DNA of 64,000 nucleotides, from NCBI GenBank assembly GCA_003024785.1, contig PUQB01000867.1:1-64000 (forward strand). The letters run 5' to 3'. Within the stretch, counting starts at the first letter, position 1. Each line of letters starts with the position of its first letter. The notes beneath the pieces are model-generated. The model was not told the origin of the DNA. It saw only the letters and a program-made list of their open reading frames with translations, and did no database searches. The position numbers and the translations under genes are program-made. This document shows positions 36,614-49,689 of this stretch, piece after piece. The stretch is from Selaginella tamariscina (taxonomy: Eukaryota; Streptophyta; Lycopodiopsida; Selaginellales; Selaginellaceae).

Positions 36614-36667
36614 ACCAATAAAAAGGAAAGAGAAAGACACATTTTTTATGTTATGTACTTTTTGTAT
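36614..36667 (+). other. R4-P4 spacer up to the GY5 insertion
   Basis: Contains an AATAAA signal after the R4 stop. Ends with GTAT, the target duplication of GY5 (36664-36667 and 47370-47373). Confidence 0.7.
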
Positions 36668-36830
36668 TGGGAGAGCTCGGAATATACAAATGTGTATATC
36701 CATTATTTAGAAACCCTAACTATATATATAAGAGTCAGTGTTCAGATTGAATTCAATTGGACGATTATTAAAATTCACTATGCTAATAATAATATGTGCA
36801 CATGTAGCCGTACATGTGGATTTTGCATCA
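36668..36830 (-). repeat. GY5 3' LTR
   Basis: Shares GAGAGCTCGGAATATACAAA with the other LTR; followed on the plus side by the complement of a purine tract (GAGAGAGAAGGGGATGA). Confidence 0.75.
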
Positions 36831-39800
36831 TCCCCTTCTCTCTCAAAAGGATGTAAGTTGATTAGGGTTCTCTTGTAGATGGGCTTGGATTTGAAGGAAC
36901 ATCAGGAGGAGGCACTGGTGGATCTGTAGGCGGCATAACTTGTTCTCGTTGCACAAAATGCTTCAACTGTTGCATGTACAATCTCCAAAGGATCGGGTTG
37001 AATGTCATGTCAAACCTCATAAATCTACGTCCTACTTGCCGTAACACTCAATACGGTCCTTTCCACTGAGGAAGGAGACTCTTAACTAAACCACGTACCG
37101 TAAACTTGAGAAAATGAACAACACTAGTTCATTAACCTTGTACTTCGCATAAGGACAATGGTGCGAGTTTGTAACGTTGTTGTTGTCATACTTGTACACG
37201 GCCCAAGTGTTCTGTTGACTCCGCATGAACCAATAGAAAGAATACTCGTCAGATACCGATCTCACGACCTAGCATCAGCAGTTTGCAATAACGAGAAGGC
37301 AAACCCAACTCCATTGGCAATACCGGGTCATGACCATACAAGAGTTTATATGGAGAAGTACCAATGGAACTTTGTACTCCAGTGACATAAACATATCAGA
37401 AGACGGCAGATAACCATCCCAATCTGAATGATGAAAGTTCATATACTTCGCAATCATCCTCTTGAAAGTTCTGACGAGCCGTTCTACTAAACCATTTGTC
37501 TGAGGATAATAAGCACTTGTAGTGTGGCGTATCCCTAGTCGAGACGTCAAAACATGAAATGCCTTAGCCATAAATGCAAGATCATTATCCAAGAGAATTT
37601 GTTCCAAACAAGAATGCTGAAACACAACCTGATTAAGGAGAAACTGACCAATAGTAGAAGCAGTCGCACTAGCAAAAGCATCAACTTCTACCAACGAGTT
37701 AGGTAATCAAAAGCAATAATAATGTACTCGTTGCCAGCAGTTAACCACGGAAAAGGTCCCATCAAATCAAATGCACCAACTCAAACGAACAAGAAACTGC
37801 AATTGACTCCAATCGTCCTTCCGAAGCACATGGGAGAGTATTGCGAGCTTGGCACCACACACAGTTATACGCACACCGAATCACATCTCCTCGCAACTCT
37901 GGCCAATAGAAAGATCTATGCAGCTTCTCCATCACACAACGATGTCCCATGTGCCGCCAAGAATAAGAGTCATGGTAAGCATGGAGGAAGCGTGAATGAA
38001 GACTGAAGGCCACCAACCGCAAAGGATCATCTGGATCAGTCCTCACAAAATAAGGAAGGTCGTAATGTAAATGCCTGAAAGGCAAGTCATCAGCAAGTGA
38101 TACAAGATTCTCAAATCCATCACGAAGCCTTTGAATCCATGGCTCAACCTTTTGAGCTTCCTGAACCTCATCCAAAAGACAGCAAATCTAACTTACATTC
38201 TATAGACACTAAACGTCAAGCACAGTAACTGCTGATGGTAAGAATTTTGTCCAAAAAGTCCACGGAAGCTAGAACATCTGGTTCCTATGGGGCAACAAAG
38301 AGAGAGAAGGTGGAAGAGGAGCTCAAGAAAGAGCATCAGCATCAGCCATGGAACTTCTGGGTGATGAACAACTTCAAAGTCGTAATTTGAAGTTTCAAGG
38401 CCCACCGAACAATACGACTAAATTCTTCGCTTCAACAACGAAATGACTGCTGCATGATCGCCTTCCAACAACATCCGCAAGCCATGCAAGTAGGCATGGA
38501 GCTTCTCAAAACCCCAAATTGCTGATAACACTTCTTTTTTGTCGTGGAGTAGTTCACCTCTGCTGGCTGCAATGTACGACTGATGTATGCAATGGGATGT
38601 CGTTGGCCAGGAACACTCATACTCTCCTGCATTAATACGCCCCGACCGATGTTAGAAGCATTTACACGCAAGATGAAAGGACAGGTGTAATCCGGGTACA
38701 TCAACTAAAAGAGTCGTCAACAACTCTTTGAGATCTGTAAATGCCTGCTTGCAATCCTTAGACCAAACAAAAGAAGTCATTGACGACTTCAACAACGCCC
38801 ACAACGATGCAGTACGATCTGAAAGATGATCCACAAAACGAATATATTGTACCTTACCAAGAAAGCGTTGCACATATTCACACACTTTGGCGTAAGGAAC
38901 TTCAAAATTGCAACTAATTTGTTAGGCAAACCTTCACGTGAAATGCGATAACCTAGATAAGTGTGTCCTTTGATCCAAACACACACTTAGATGGCTTCAA
39001 CTTCAAATCAACTTCCCGCAGTCGATCCAAAACCTTACGTACATCACCAACATGCTCCTCCACGTTCCATCCAAATGGATCAAAATATCATTAATGAAAT
39101 TGGCAGTCCTCTGGCATGTCACAAAAACCTCGTCCATCATACACTGAAAAGTTGCTGGAGCATTGCTCAAACCAAAAGGCATCACCAGGAACTCATACAA
39201 GCCAAATGGTGTTCGAAAACAGTCTTGGGAATGTCCATGTCAGCCATCGAAACTTGCCAATATCCAGAGGCGAGATCTAACTTGGTGAACCAACGGCTGC
39301 CCCCAGTCGATCCAAAAGGTCTGCAGTATGAGGAAGTGGGTACACATCTGAGACGTTACCTCATTTAATGGGCGATAGTCAATGCAGAATCGAACGCTCC
39401 ATCAGGCTTCGTCACAAGATGAGGTTCGCACGCCCAAGGACTTCAAGATTTCCGGATAACCCTTCTCCAACATCTCTTTGACATTCGCTCGTAAGATCTT
39501 AAGCTCCTTTGGTGATCGACGCCGAACAGGTACCTTGATTGGCTAGCTTCTCCAGTTGGAATAGGGTGGCGTGTCGCAATCTTGGCCCCAGATGACAAGT
39601 TAAAGTTGAAAAGATCAGCATACTCCTTCTTGAGTTAATTAACAATTGCAGCACAACGATCATCTGATGGATCCAGAGAAGGAAAGAAGAACATGAAGGG
39701 AAAATGGTTGGAAGTAGGGGTGAGACAAAAGTGATGGAAGCAGAGGTGGAAGCAGATAAACGAAGTGGAATAGAAGTAAGAGGAATGAAAGAAATACGAG

Positions 39801-40714
39801 GGAGAGTCAAACATGGGAGAGACTTTTCAAAGTTACACTTGGCATGATTGCCAGTCAACCAATCCATACCAAGGATAAGGTAAAAAGCTTAACTCGACAC
39901 CATCCGCAAAGATTGAACCTCAAGCTCACAATCGTCCACACGAATAACAATGTCAACTTCATCTTGCGAACAAGCATGAGTGTCCGTTGCCGTACATAAT
40001 GAAGACTGGTTCTACCGCACACGCAAATGAAGGCTGCAACGTGTAACAACAGATTGAGAAATAAAGGACAAACTCGAACCTGTATCCACCAACACTGAAA
40101 GAAAATAAGATGTGGTGTGTGATTAAATCGAGATTGAAAAGTGAAGACCGGATGATTTAGTGCCGAGTGAACCCCTTGATGATACTCCCAAAAGAAAGAC
40201 GAAGGGGTCACTAATTTATTCGCACGAGGACCCTCCTCTACTCGTGCGATTTGTCATTTCCCAGAAGATCCACCGCATCACAACTTCCACTGCAGCAACA
40301 CCAATCGACGTTGTTGACGCCATGGCCTCCACCCTAGAAATGGGAGATGCCAATGGAACCGTTGAACGCCGATATGTGTGTCCAACCTCAACACATGCCC
40401 AACAATGAACTGCACGTCCACGTCCTCATCCACGGGCCCAACCTTGTGCTAGTACACGAGCGGCAACAACCTCAACCTCCATCGGAGCAAGTTCATCCCC
40501 AACATGAAGTGGAACGAGAGCACGTGAAGGTGCAAGTGGGAGAGGTGACAACTCATATCGTTGTGCCAGCCTCAAAGTTCGTCAAGAGTCACTGGAGCTA
40601 GTGCATGCACAAGCCCCACAAGGTCTTGACGAAGTGCTAGCCACAACATACCTAACTTGATATGTTCCAACATGTTAGGTTTTGCACGCAGCAAAAGGCT
40701 TCAAAAGCGAACAC

Positions 40715-41195
40715 AGTTACGACTGGATACAAGATGCAGGATTCTGGATAAGGATACAGGATATGGTTACAGGATATGCCTATAGGATATACTTACAAGA
40801 TATGCTTACATGATATTCTACAGGAAGATATGCCTACAGAATATGCTACAAGATATGTTTAGAGGATAAGGGTCACCATTTTAAGCTCATGACTAGATTA
40901 GGCTCATGACTAGATTAGCTCTTGGAGTTATGAGCATAAAAGCTTCGACCTAATTATTGTACAATCAGTTACTATCAACACAGTCATTCTACGATCATTC
41001 TTGTTCCTTGTTCTTGTTTTGCTCTTGTTTGCTCCTTACCTCCTGCTCTTGTCTTGTTCCTGGTTCTCATCCTACTTCTGGTTCCTAGTTCTTGTCCTAC
41101 TCCAGTTCCTGTCCTGCTCCTTGTCCTGTTCCTGAGTCAAGCTTCCTTGTTCTCGAAATCCTGCTCACTTCTTGTTCCTGGATTGTGGCTTGACA
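40715..41195 (+). repeat. GY4 5' LTR
   Basis: Contains repeated GGATATGCCTA units (about 40750-40865), a TATA-like GCATAAAAGC (about 40933) and, about 30 bp further, CAGTTACTATCAA (about 40966-40978), a plausible transcript start and self-primer. Confidence 0.85.
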
Positions 41196-41283
41196 GTTTG
41201 ATAGTAACTGCTTTCATAACTTTCCGATTCCAGCTACTTTTTTTTTCCTTGGTTTTCCTTCTTCCTTTTTCCTTTCATAGATC

Positions 41284-44200
41284 ATGGCTGATTTTGAGCA
41301 CTTTCAACGTGAGCACCAAATATTGCTTCACGAGTTGGCCACTTTGTGCCAAGTGGTCACAGATATGCAAGGTTCCACCACCGCGGCGCATGCAGCTGCT
41401 GATGCATCTTCCAAGGTTGCTACGCATGCTCTCTCTCAAGCATCCGTGGTTTTCTCTCCATTGAACACTTCTTCAGAGCTGAAGATTAACATGCCGGAAA
41501 AGTTTAGTGGCAATCGCACCGATTTCCAAGGTTCCTAAATCAGATCAGGCTTTCGATCCGCATGCAACCACATCACTACTCGACTGATGCAAAAGGTTGG
41601 CTTTTTGGCATCCTTATTAGTTGGATCTCCACGGGCTTGGGTTGCCCCTTTGCTAGAGCGTGACGACTCATTAATGGAGGACTTTGAAGGATTTGTGGCT
41701 GCCTTTAAAGCCTGCTTTGGAGATCTCGACAAGTACCGTTTCACATGCACGAAGTTAGCAAGCTCACACAAGGATCTCGACTAGCTTCTATTTATGCATC
41801 CGAATTTTAGCAACTTTGCACGAACATTCCATGGGACGAGACTGCATTAATGAACATTTCCATTTTGGGTTGAGGATGACGTGAAGGACCTTCTCCTTAC
41901 ATTACTAGATGTCCAAACATTAGCGGAGATCATGCAACAAGCCGTTCGCTGCGACAACCGTTTGTTCGAGCGTCATCAGAAAAATCCGTCAACAGTTCTG
42001 CAAACCAATCCTGTAGCTATGGTATATGTTCCTATGACACCTTCTAGAGTAGTTCCTATGGAGGTTGAGAAATACAAGCGTGACTCACTTTCCGCTGCTA
42101 AGAAGCAACGTCGCCGTAGTGAAAATCTATGCTTGTATTGTGGTGAAGCAGGACATAAGGTGTGCAAATGTCTATTAAAGCCAAGAAGTTCAAGACATGT
42201 GAAGTTGAAGCTGAAGTTCAGTCGGAAAACTTCAATGTCACTTCGTCTAGGAGCCGCAAAGTTGGACATAGGTGCAGGCTCCATTGGTGCTACTCATACC
42301 ATTCCATCAATCAAGTTTCCTGTACACATTCATCTCAATAATCGAGAGCTCAAGGAGTTTGCCCTGTTAAACACTAGTGCAAATACATGCTTCATGGATG
42401 ACACGTTTGCAACTCAACATGGTATTCCGGTGGTGAAGTTGAAGCGTGCAGTTCTTGTAAAGATGGCCGATGGTCATTTGATTGCTTTTGGCGCAGTTAC
42501 CCATGCTACACACCTTTCTCTTGCAGTCATGGCGCATTCAACTGTTCGATTTCCTTCAACTTGATCAAGACTCGGTCGACTCCCATCATTTTAGGCATGC
42601 CATGGTTCGTGGTTGCAAATCCTCAGATCGATTGGAGGTCTAGGACGCTCACGTTTTCCTCTCTGGCAGCCAGGATTAATCCTATACCTTCCTGCGTGTA
42701 AGATACGTTCTTAGTGTGAGGCAGTACAAGCTACAGGATTGACTGTGCATGTTCTGTATCAGTGTTGAAGACTCCTCCTCGACAAGATTCACCTCATGTC
42801 AGTTCCTCAACACATCCGCAAGCTCTCTCCACTCCTGTAAGTTGCCAAATTCTTATACAAGGTTCTTCAATCCTGTATTAGTGTCGAAGGTTCCTCCTCA
42901 ACAGGATCCACATCCTGTTGGTTCATCAGCACACTCGCAGGCTCTCCTCACTCCTGTGCATCCACGGAATTCTGTACAGAATTCTTCCAATCTTGTACAC
43001 TTGTCAACATCACAGGTTTTTCCCAATCCTACCTCTTTTCATTACTCTGCTTCTGTTCCACCCCCAAATCCTTCCTCTTTTTCAGTCACAGCTCCCTCCT
43101 CCTCTCCGAGTTCTTACCACTACCATGCATGAACTTGCCACTGATCCTTCCTTTTCACCTTTTTGCCTTTCAAGTAACTCCTACGTCTCTTCTACCTTTC
43201 CTGTATCTGACTCTCTGTTTTTCAATCTCCTTCTTTGCTCCTTCTCCTTCTCCTCCTTCTTCCCTACCATCCAAGTATCACTCCTTTCAGGACGTTTTTG
43301 ACAAGCACAAGGCTACAGTTCTTCCTGTTCACAGGTCCTACGACTGTCCTATTGATCTTGCGAAGGAAAGACTCCACCGTTCGGACCGATTTATGCATTG
43401 TCACCACAGAATTGGAGGTTCTTCGCCAGTACATCGAGGACAACTTGGCATCCGGCTTCATTCGTCACTCAAAGTCCCCTGCAGGAGCACCTATCTTCTT
43501 TGTCAAGAAGAAGATGGGAGTTTATGTTTGGTTGTGGACTACAGGGGTTTGAATCAAGTCACCATTCGGAATCGGTACTCGTTGCCATTGATCCGAACTT
43601 CTCGATCGGCTGCAAGGAGCAAAGGTGTTCACGAAGATCGACTTACGAGGGGCTACAATCTTGTACGGATTCGTCCAGGCGATAAGTGGAAGACTGCCTT
43701 TGTACAAGGTATGGACACTTCGAGTACACGGTGATGCCTTTCGGACTTACCAATGCCCTCAGCTGTGTTCCAACACATGGTGAACGACATCTTTCACGAC
43801 TTCTTGGACCAGTTTGTGGTGATCTACCTCGATGACATTTTGATTTTCTCAAGGACCAGGCGGCACATGACAAGCATGTACGATTAGTTCTACAGCGGCT
43901 TCGCGAGCATGGCATGTATGCGCAAAGTTGGAGAAGTGTTTTTTCAAGGATTCTGTGAGTTCTTGGGCTACATCTCTCCTGCTGGCGTTTCCATGCACAA
44001 GGTGAAGACCATCGTGGAGTGGGAGAGGCCCAAGTCTGTATAGACGTACAATGTTTCCTTGGCTTTGCAAACTTCTACAGGCGGTTCATATAGGACTTCT
44101 CCAAGCGTGTACTTCTACTCACGGAACTCACCAAGCGCACAGGGTTTTCTCTTGGTCCGACAAGGTGGAACATGCATTCACAGCACTCAAGGACGCCTTC

Positions 44201-46185
44201 ACGACAGCTCCGATTTAGCACATCATGATCCTTTCCGTCCCTTCTTCGTTGAAGCAGATGCTTCGGATTTTGTGGTAGGTTCTATCCTATTACAAGTTGG
44301 AGAAGACAAGTTACTCCATCCTGTAACCTTTCACTCCCGTAAGTTCCTTTCGGCAGAGATCAATTACGAGATTCATGACAAGGAACTCAAGGCCATTGTG
44401 GATTCGTTTGAGGAGTGGCGGCACTTCCTGGAGGTGCTGTACATCCTGTACAAGTCCTTACGGATCATAAGACCTAGAGTTATTTCAAATGGCTTGAGTT
44501 CTCAGTCGGCGACGCTAGGTGGGCGGAATTCCTATCACATTTTGATTTTGTCATCATCTACAGGCCGATTTTCGGAATGGCAAGGTGGGCGCTTGTCTAT
44601 GCGCTCTTACTTGCACCGACCCCGGGCGATCCTGCATATGACTGTCAAAGGTAAGTGTTGTTGGGTCCTGATTGATTCCGGCTTGCGGCACTACATGTTC
44701 ATCAGGCTCCAGCAATTCAACACTTTTACAGGACATTCCGTTTGCAGTTGGCTACAGGACGACTTGGCAAAGAATGTGTTCTCACACATTAGTCCTGACA
44801 TTGCAAGCTCGTCTTCTTCTAGTTCCTGTTCAAACTACAAATTGTTCGCCATACATGGACTCCTGTACCGGGAAGGTCTTATGTACATTCATGTTGGTGT
44901 TTACAGGACTGTGTGGTACAAGATTGTCATGATACCCCATCTACAAGACATTTTGGTGTGGCCAAGACAATTGAGTTGGTGATTCGCAACTATTGGTGGC
45001 ATGGGTTGCGAGGTTTTGTGGAAAGGTTTATACAAAGTTGTGACACCTGCAACAGGTCGAAGATGCCTCATCATGCACCCTCTAGTCTTCTTCGTCCTCT
45101 TCATGTTCCTTCTGCTCCTTGGAGATCCATTTTTATGGATTTCCTCACAGATCTTCCTCCTTCGTGGGTTTGATGCAGTTCTTGTGGTGGTTAACCATTT
45201 CACCAAACAAGCTCATTTCCTACCATGTAACAAGACGGCTACAGGCCAGACAACTGCTAAGTGGTGATCCACGAAGTGTTTCGACATCATGAACTTCTTG
45301 AGAGCATTGTTTCTAATCGAGCCCACAATTCATGTCCAAGTTTTGGCGAGAGCTTCTCCGAAGTCTACAAGTTAAAGCGGATCTTTCTTCAGGATATCAT
45401 CCACAAACTGATGGGCAGTCCAAACGCACGATGCAGACTTGGAGCAATATCTTTGCTACTTCATCAGTTACCAACAGGACAACTGGTTGGACCTTCTTCC
45501 AATGGGAGTTTGCCTACAACAACTCTGTTCACACATCTACATGCCAGACACCTTTCTTCGCTCTTATAGGCTACCATCCACGTTTTGACTTTGCTCCTCC
45601 TGCTTCTCCTTCTTCCATTTCTGCAATACATGATCGTCTCCAGCATCTTCATCATGTACATGATGATCTCCAGGTTCATCTTCAGCAGCAAGGAACGGTA
45701 CAAGCGTTATGCTGATACTCATCGTCAACCGGCACCTACATACAAGGTTGGTGACCTCATTTGGCTTCTTTGTCGCATATTCGCACCAACAAGCCTTCTA
45801 AGTTGGATTTTCAACGATTGGGCCCTTACAGGATTGCGGCTGAGGTCAATCATGTAATTTCCGACTTAAGTTACCATCTATGGTGAAACTTCATCATGTG
45901 TTTCACACCTCTTTGTTGGAGCCGTATCATCCTTCTTTTCTTCCTGGTCGTTCTCCTTCTCCTCCCCTCCTGTGGTCATTGATGATGAACCTAAGTACGA
46001 AGTGGCAACCATCCTTGATTCTCGTCTTCACCACGCAATACTTGGTGGATGGAAAGGTTATTTGCCTACCGATCACACTTTGGAACCTACATCCAACTTA
46101 CTCCATGCTTCGTCCAAGGTTGTTGCCTTCCATTGGCATTATCCTACTAAACCAGGTCTCAAGACTCGTGGAACTCATCCTTAGG
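41284..46185 (+). pseudogene. GY4 gag-pol-chromodomain region
   Basis: gag from 41284; zinc knuckle CLYCGEAGHKVCKC near 42129-42172; protease patch near 42350-42480; RT with [10 protein letters not shown] near 43822-43852; RNase H (FVEADASDFVVGSILLQVGE, about 44240-44310); integrase zinc finger (CDTCNRSKM, about 45038-45066); integrase end near 45880-45950; chromodomain patch (YEVATILDSRLH, about 45991) followed by WKGY near 46050. Fossil. Confidence 0.85.
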
Positions 46186-46195
46186 GAGGAGGTGA

Positions 46196-46619
46196 TGTCA
46201 CGACCCGATACAAGATGCAATATCCGATACAGGATACAAGATTTACAGGATACCTATAAGATATACCTACAGGATATACCTATAGGATATTCCTATAGGA
46301 TATGCCTACAGGATATGTTAAGATATGCCTAGAGGATAAGGGTCACCATTTTTAGCTCATGACTAGATTAGCTCATGACTAGATTAGCTCTTGGAGTTGT
46401 GAGCATAAAAGCTCCGACCTCAATTAGTTACTATCAACACCAATCTACGATCATTCTTGTTCCTTGTTCTTGTTTGCTCCTTACCTCCTGCTCTTGTCTT
46501 GTTCCTTTCTCATGCTCCTGGTTCCTAGTTCTTGTCCTGCTCCTTATCCTACTCCTGAGTCAAGCTTCCTTGTTCTCAGAATCCTGCTCACTTCCTTATT
46601 CATGGATCGTGACTTGACA
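46196..46619 (+). repeat. GY4 3' LTR
   Basis: Begins TGTCACGACCCGATAC after the purine tract AGGGAGGAGGTGA and ends GACTTGACA. Confidence 0.9.
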
Positions 46620-47208
46620 AACGCCAAACTGCATCACGACTTAAATGGCTCCTGAGAATACGATAACTACTGAAAAGCATCGTCATAGTCGTCCGCATAC
46701 CCAAATGCATATTTGAAGATCTCTGGAAGAATACTCCAATCTCCATGAGTTGCAACGTCCAGACCATTGTACCATTGCAAACCGTCCCTTGAAGACAAGT
46801 AGGAAACTCAGGCAAACACTAAGCACCATCCACGAATGATATGTGGCAACCACAGTGAAGTGGTCAAACCAATGGTACACATCATCTCCAGGATTTCCAC
46901 AAAAGAAATCCGACCGGACGGGGTTTGCAACATGAACAGAAGGAGTACCCTGGGCTGTGAATGATGCCATCAGCTGAGAGTGATTATTCAATTGCATACG
47001 CATGGCATCCAATAACTGCATGAGTAATTACTCCACAGACAAAGGATTTGCCTATTGTGAATCCATGTACGAAGAAAAGACAGAATCTACAAGAAAGGAA
47101 TAGATCTAAACAATGAAAAGCTAAATCTAAGAAGACAAAAAAATTGATAAAAAGACATAAATTCAAGCACTCGTAAGGACAATTAGAGGTGCCCCTCACC
47201 TCCACCAA

Positions 47209-47369
47209 TGTGAGAGCTCGGAATATACAAATGTGTATATCCATTAGTTCAAAAACCCTAAATTATATACAAGAGCAAGTGGTCTAAATTGAATCCAATC
47301 CGACGGCTATCAAAATTTATTATGGTAATAATAGTATGTGCACATGCACATGTACACGTGCATCTTACA
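47209..47369 (-). repeat. GY5 5' LTR
   Basis: Pair of 36668-36830; followed by the right target copy GTAT and then the continuing host spacer. Confidence 0.75.
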
Positions 47370-47508
47370 GTATTATATATTGTGGTATAAAAGTGTCAAT
47401 ATCTTCTCTCTCACACACACACACACTCACAATGAAACACCCTAAGCCCTAAAACAGAGCATAGGGTAAAACCCTAAACCCTGAAAATGAGAGCAGGGGC
47501 TCGTGGGT
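47370..47508 (+). pseudogene. P4: leader and first codons of a PPR gene copy
   Basis: Host spacer, CA microsatellite and telo-box (47467-47484), then ATG at 47487 with MRAGARG, matching the P1/P3 presequence start. Homology stops after about 7 codons at 47508, where C3 begins. This is the second breakpoint of the inverted copy. Confidence 0.75.
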
Positions 47509-49239
47509 CCAACAAAGTGTCCAAGCCTTAAAGATATTTCTCAGGTGATGAGACAATTCCAAGGACATTTAAGCTGGTTGTAAGACATAAAGTACAACGA
47601 AGATGGCAAGCCAACAATCCAATTCAAGGATAGTGTTCCCATGAGAAGAAAAGGTTGAGCAAGAAAGAAGTGAAGGCCATGTACGTGGAAGTGGAGACAA
47701 GGCGAAGTGAGAAGAAAAGATTGAGAATGCATGGATAGTGGACAACCATGGCTTTATTTAGATCTAAAATAGAGGACTCTCCATACAAATTTTAGATTAA
47801 TTTGGCATAGAATGTGTGGATGGGTAATAATATACATTTTCTACTATAGTTAGAATTGCATTAACAAGCATTATGTACATGCTTAAACAATTTCATTGAT
47901 GTGTAAGGCTCAACCATTAGACTATGTGTATGGTGTGTGTGTGGTGTCTCTATGTGTGTGAGAAAGCAAGAGAGATGTCTAGAAAAACAACAAATGGTTG
48001 GATTTAACAATTTTTTTCACATAATCATTGCATGTGACACAAGGTGTACCCAAATAAATGAATGCCTCGGAAAAAACCCATCATTAAAATGGCAAGAAAT
48101 GAATGCAATCCATTGATATGCTTCGACAATGCATGTATCTAAGAGTGCATTCATTAACACACATGTTAAAGCAAAAAACAAAATAGGTAAGAAAATGCAT
48201 ATATGAAACCTTCCTACCACGAAGGAATAAGTATAGAAAAAGTTAATAAGAAAATCCTATCTAACAATAAGGATTGGTCAATAAGAAAAATCCTGTTTGT
48301 AAGAAGGAAACTTACGATGACAAAAAGTGAACGGTTAAGACGGTTGGTGTGATGTGGCACCAAGAATATGAAGGATTCGGTTAAGGGCTATATAGGAGAG
48401 AGTAGCACGTGAGAGAGAGAATATACAAGAAAATAATAAGACTTCACATTTATTATATCTTTATAATCATTTTAATAATGCAAGTGCATATTTATGATAT
48501 TTTGTGTAATATATATATATATATATATATATATTTGTCTTATGAATAAGATATTTTATGAATTTTCTCACATGGCAAATGGTCAAAGCAAAATCCTATC
48601 CTTAATTTTAGAGATGAGTTAAGATATGTGGAATAATATAAAGAGAGGTATTATAAGGACAAAATCCTCACTTTATATTAAAACTTTTTATATTGTGCTA
48701 ACAATGATTTTTTACACATGAAACTTTATACTTGGTATTGTGTCATTATTGTGATATAATTTGTTTAAATTCACAAGTAAAAGTAATTATGGTGAAAATA
48801 GCTCTAAAGAAGTACAACTTGGATAATGGCCTATTATAATCTTGATCCATTATTAATAAAGGAAAGAGATAATAGGCAGGCTGAAAGAGAAGTTGCTCGT
48901 GAGAACAAGTTAAGATTACTTGTTAGTAAGAAGTTATTGCTAAGATTATTGATCACATATAAGAAAACTGGATCACACATGAACTATTAAATTGTAAGAA
49001 GAGGAATTTCAAAGAACTCCTCAAAGAAGAGAATTTCTTAGTAGACCGAAATGAAGATCTTTCAAAGGTTCCCATGTTAATATAGAGGAAGGTGGTAAAA
49101 GAACGCTATTGATAATGTTTAATATAACACTTTTTCTTATAATATTAAGAGGAACATTGATGTACCCAATATTTTTCGTAGAAAAGAAGAAAAATCATAA
49201 ATAACACTTATTATAGTTTGAAAAATTTATAAAGTTGTA
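47509..49239 (+). mobile_element. C3 relic, left part
   Basis: Copy of C1 starting at CCAACAAAGTGTCC. Contains the lysine-rich patch, the leader and part of the gag-side region, then abuts GY3. Fossil; the part seen here is shorter than in C1. Confidence 0.6.
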
Positions 49240-49689
49240 TAGGATACGAGGAATACGGGATACAAGATATAAGATACGGGATACAGGATATGCCCACAGG
49301 ATATGCCTACAGGATATGCCTATAAGATATACCTACAAGATATGCCTACAGGATATGCCTACATGATATGGGACATTATTTTTAGCTCATGACTAGATTA
49401 GCCCTTGGAGTATATTTTTAGTTCATGCATAGTTAGTTCTTGGAGTTGTGAGCATAAAAGCTTCGACCTAATTGTTGTACAATCAGTTACTATCAACCAG
49501 TATTTTACGATCATTCTTATCTTATTCCTTGCTCTGCCTTACTTTTGAAGTCAAACCTCCTATTCTTATCATGCTCTTGGTCGTGGCTTGACAGTTTGAT
49601 AGTAATTGCTTTTATAACTCCCCGATTTCCAGTTACTTTTTTTTCCTCTTTAGCTTTTCCCCCTTGTTTTCCTCCTTTCTTTCAGGATC

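Larger units (their letters stand above)
40715..46619 (+). mobile_element. GY4: Ty3/gypsy chromovirus nested in GY5, broken
   Basis: Same family as GY2 and GY3. LTRs 40715-41195 and 46196-46619; target duplication AACAC/AACGC (40710-40714 and 46620-46624, one mismatch). Inserted in the gag side of GY5. Broken at several places but the best preserved of the three. Its primer-site region GTTTGATAGTAACTG is an exact complement, over 13 bases, of a stretch in its own LTR. Confidence 0.9.
36862..47190 (-). pseudogene. GY5 gag-pol region, split by GY4
   Basis: Element order: gag patch (46683-47021), then beyond GY4 a protease-like region (about 39500-40400), RT (VMPFGLSNAPATFQCMMDEV and FINDILIHL, about 39060-39200), RNase H (ILRVNASNIGRGVLMQES; about 38600-38690), integrase with a zinc finger (about 37900-38050) and FHVLTSRLGIRHTTSAYYPQ (about 37480-37560), and a Pro-rich end (36862-36960). 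No chromodomain seen. Fossil. Confidence 0.8.
36668..47369 (-). mobile_element. GY5: short-LTR Ty3/gypsy element carrying GY4, broken
   Basis: Fossil on the minus strand with LTRs of about 160 bp (36668-36830 and 47209-47369) and target duplication GTAT. A primer-site-like TGGTGGAGGTGAGGGG follows the 5' LTR. It is interrupted by GY4 at 40715-46619; without it the element is about 4.8 kb. It lies in the R4-P4 spacer, whose uninterrupted form is seen at 58560-58610. The LTR pair is visibly diverged, so it is older than GY4 and GY1. Confidence 0.85.

Noticed and set aside
40740-40870. CRISPR-like array of GGATATGCC repeats
   Set aside because: No unique spacers, plant context, and located in LTRs of a chromovirus.
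42749-43301. Pro/Ser-rich frames between protease and RT of GY4
   Set aside because: Part of the chromovirus linker region, also seen in GY2 and GY3; not a separate gene.
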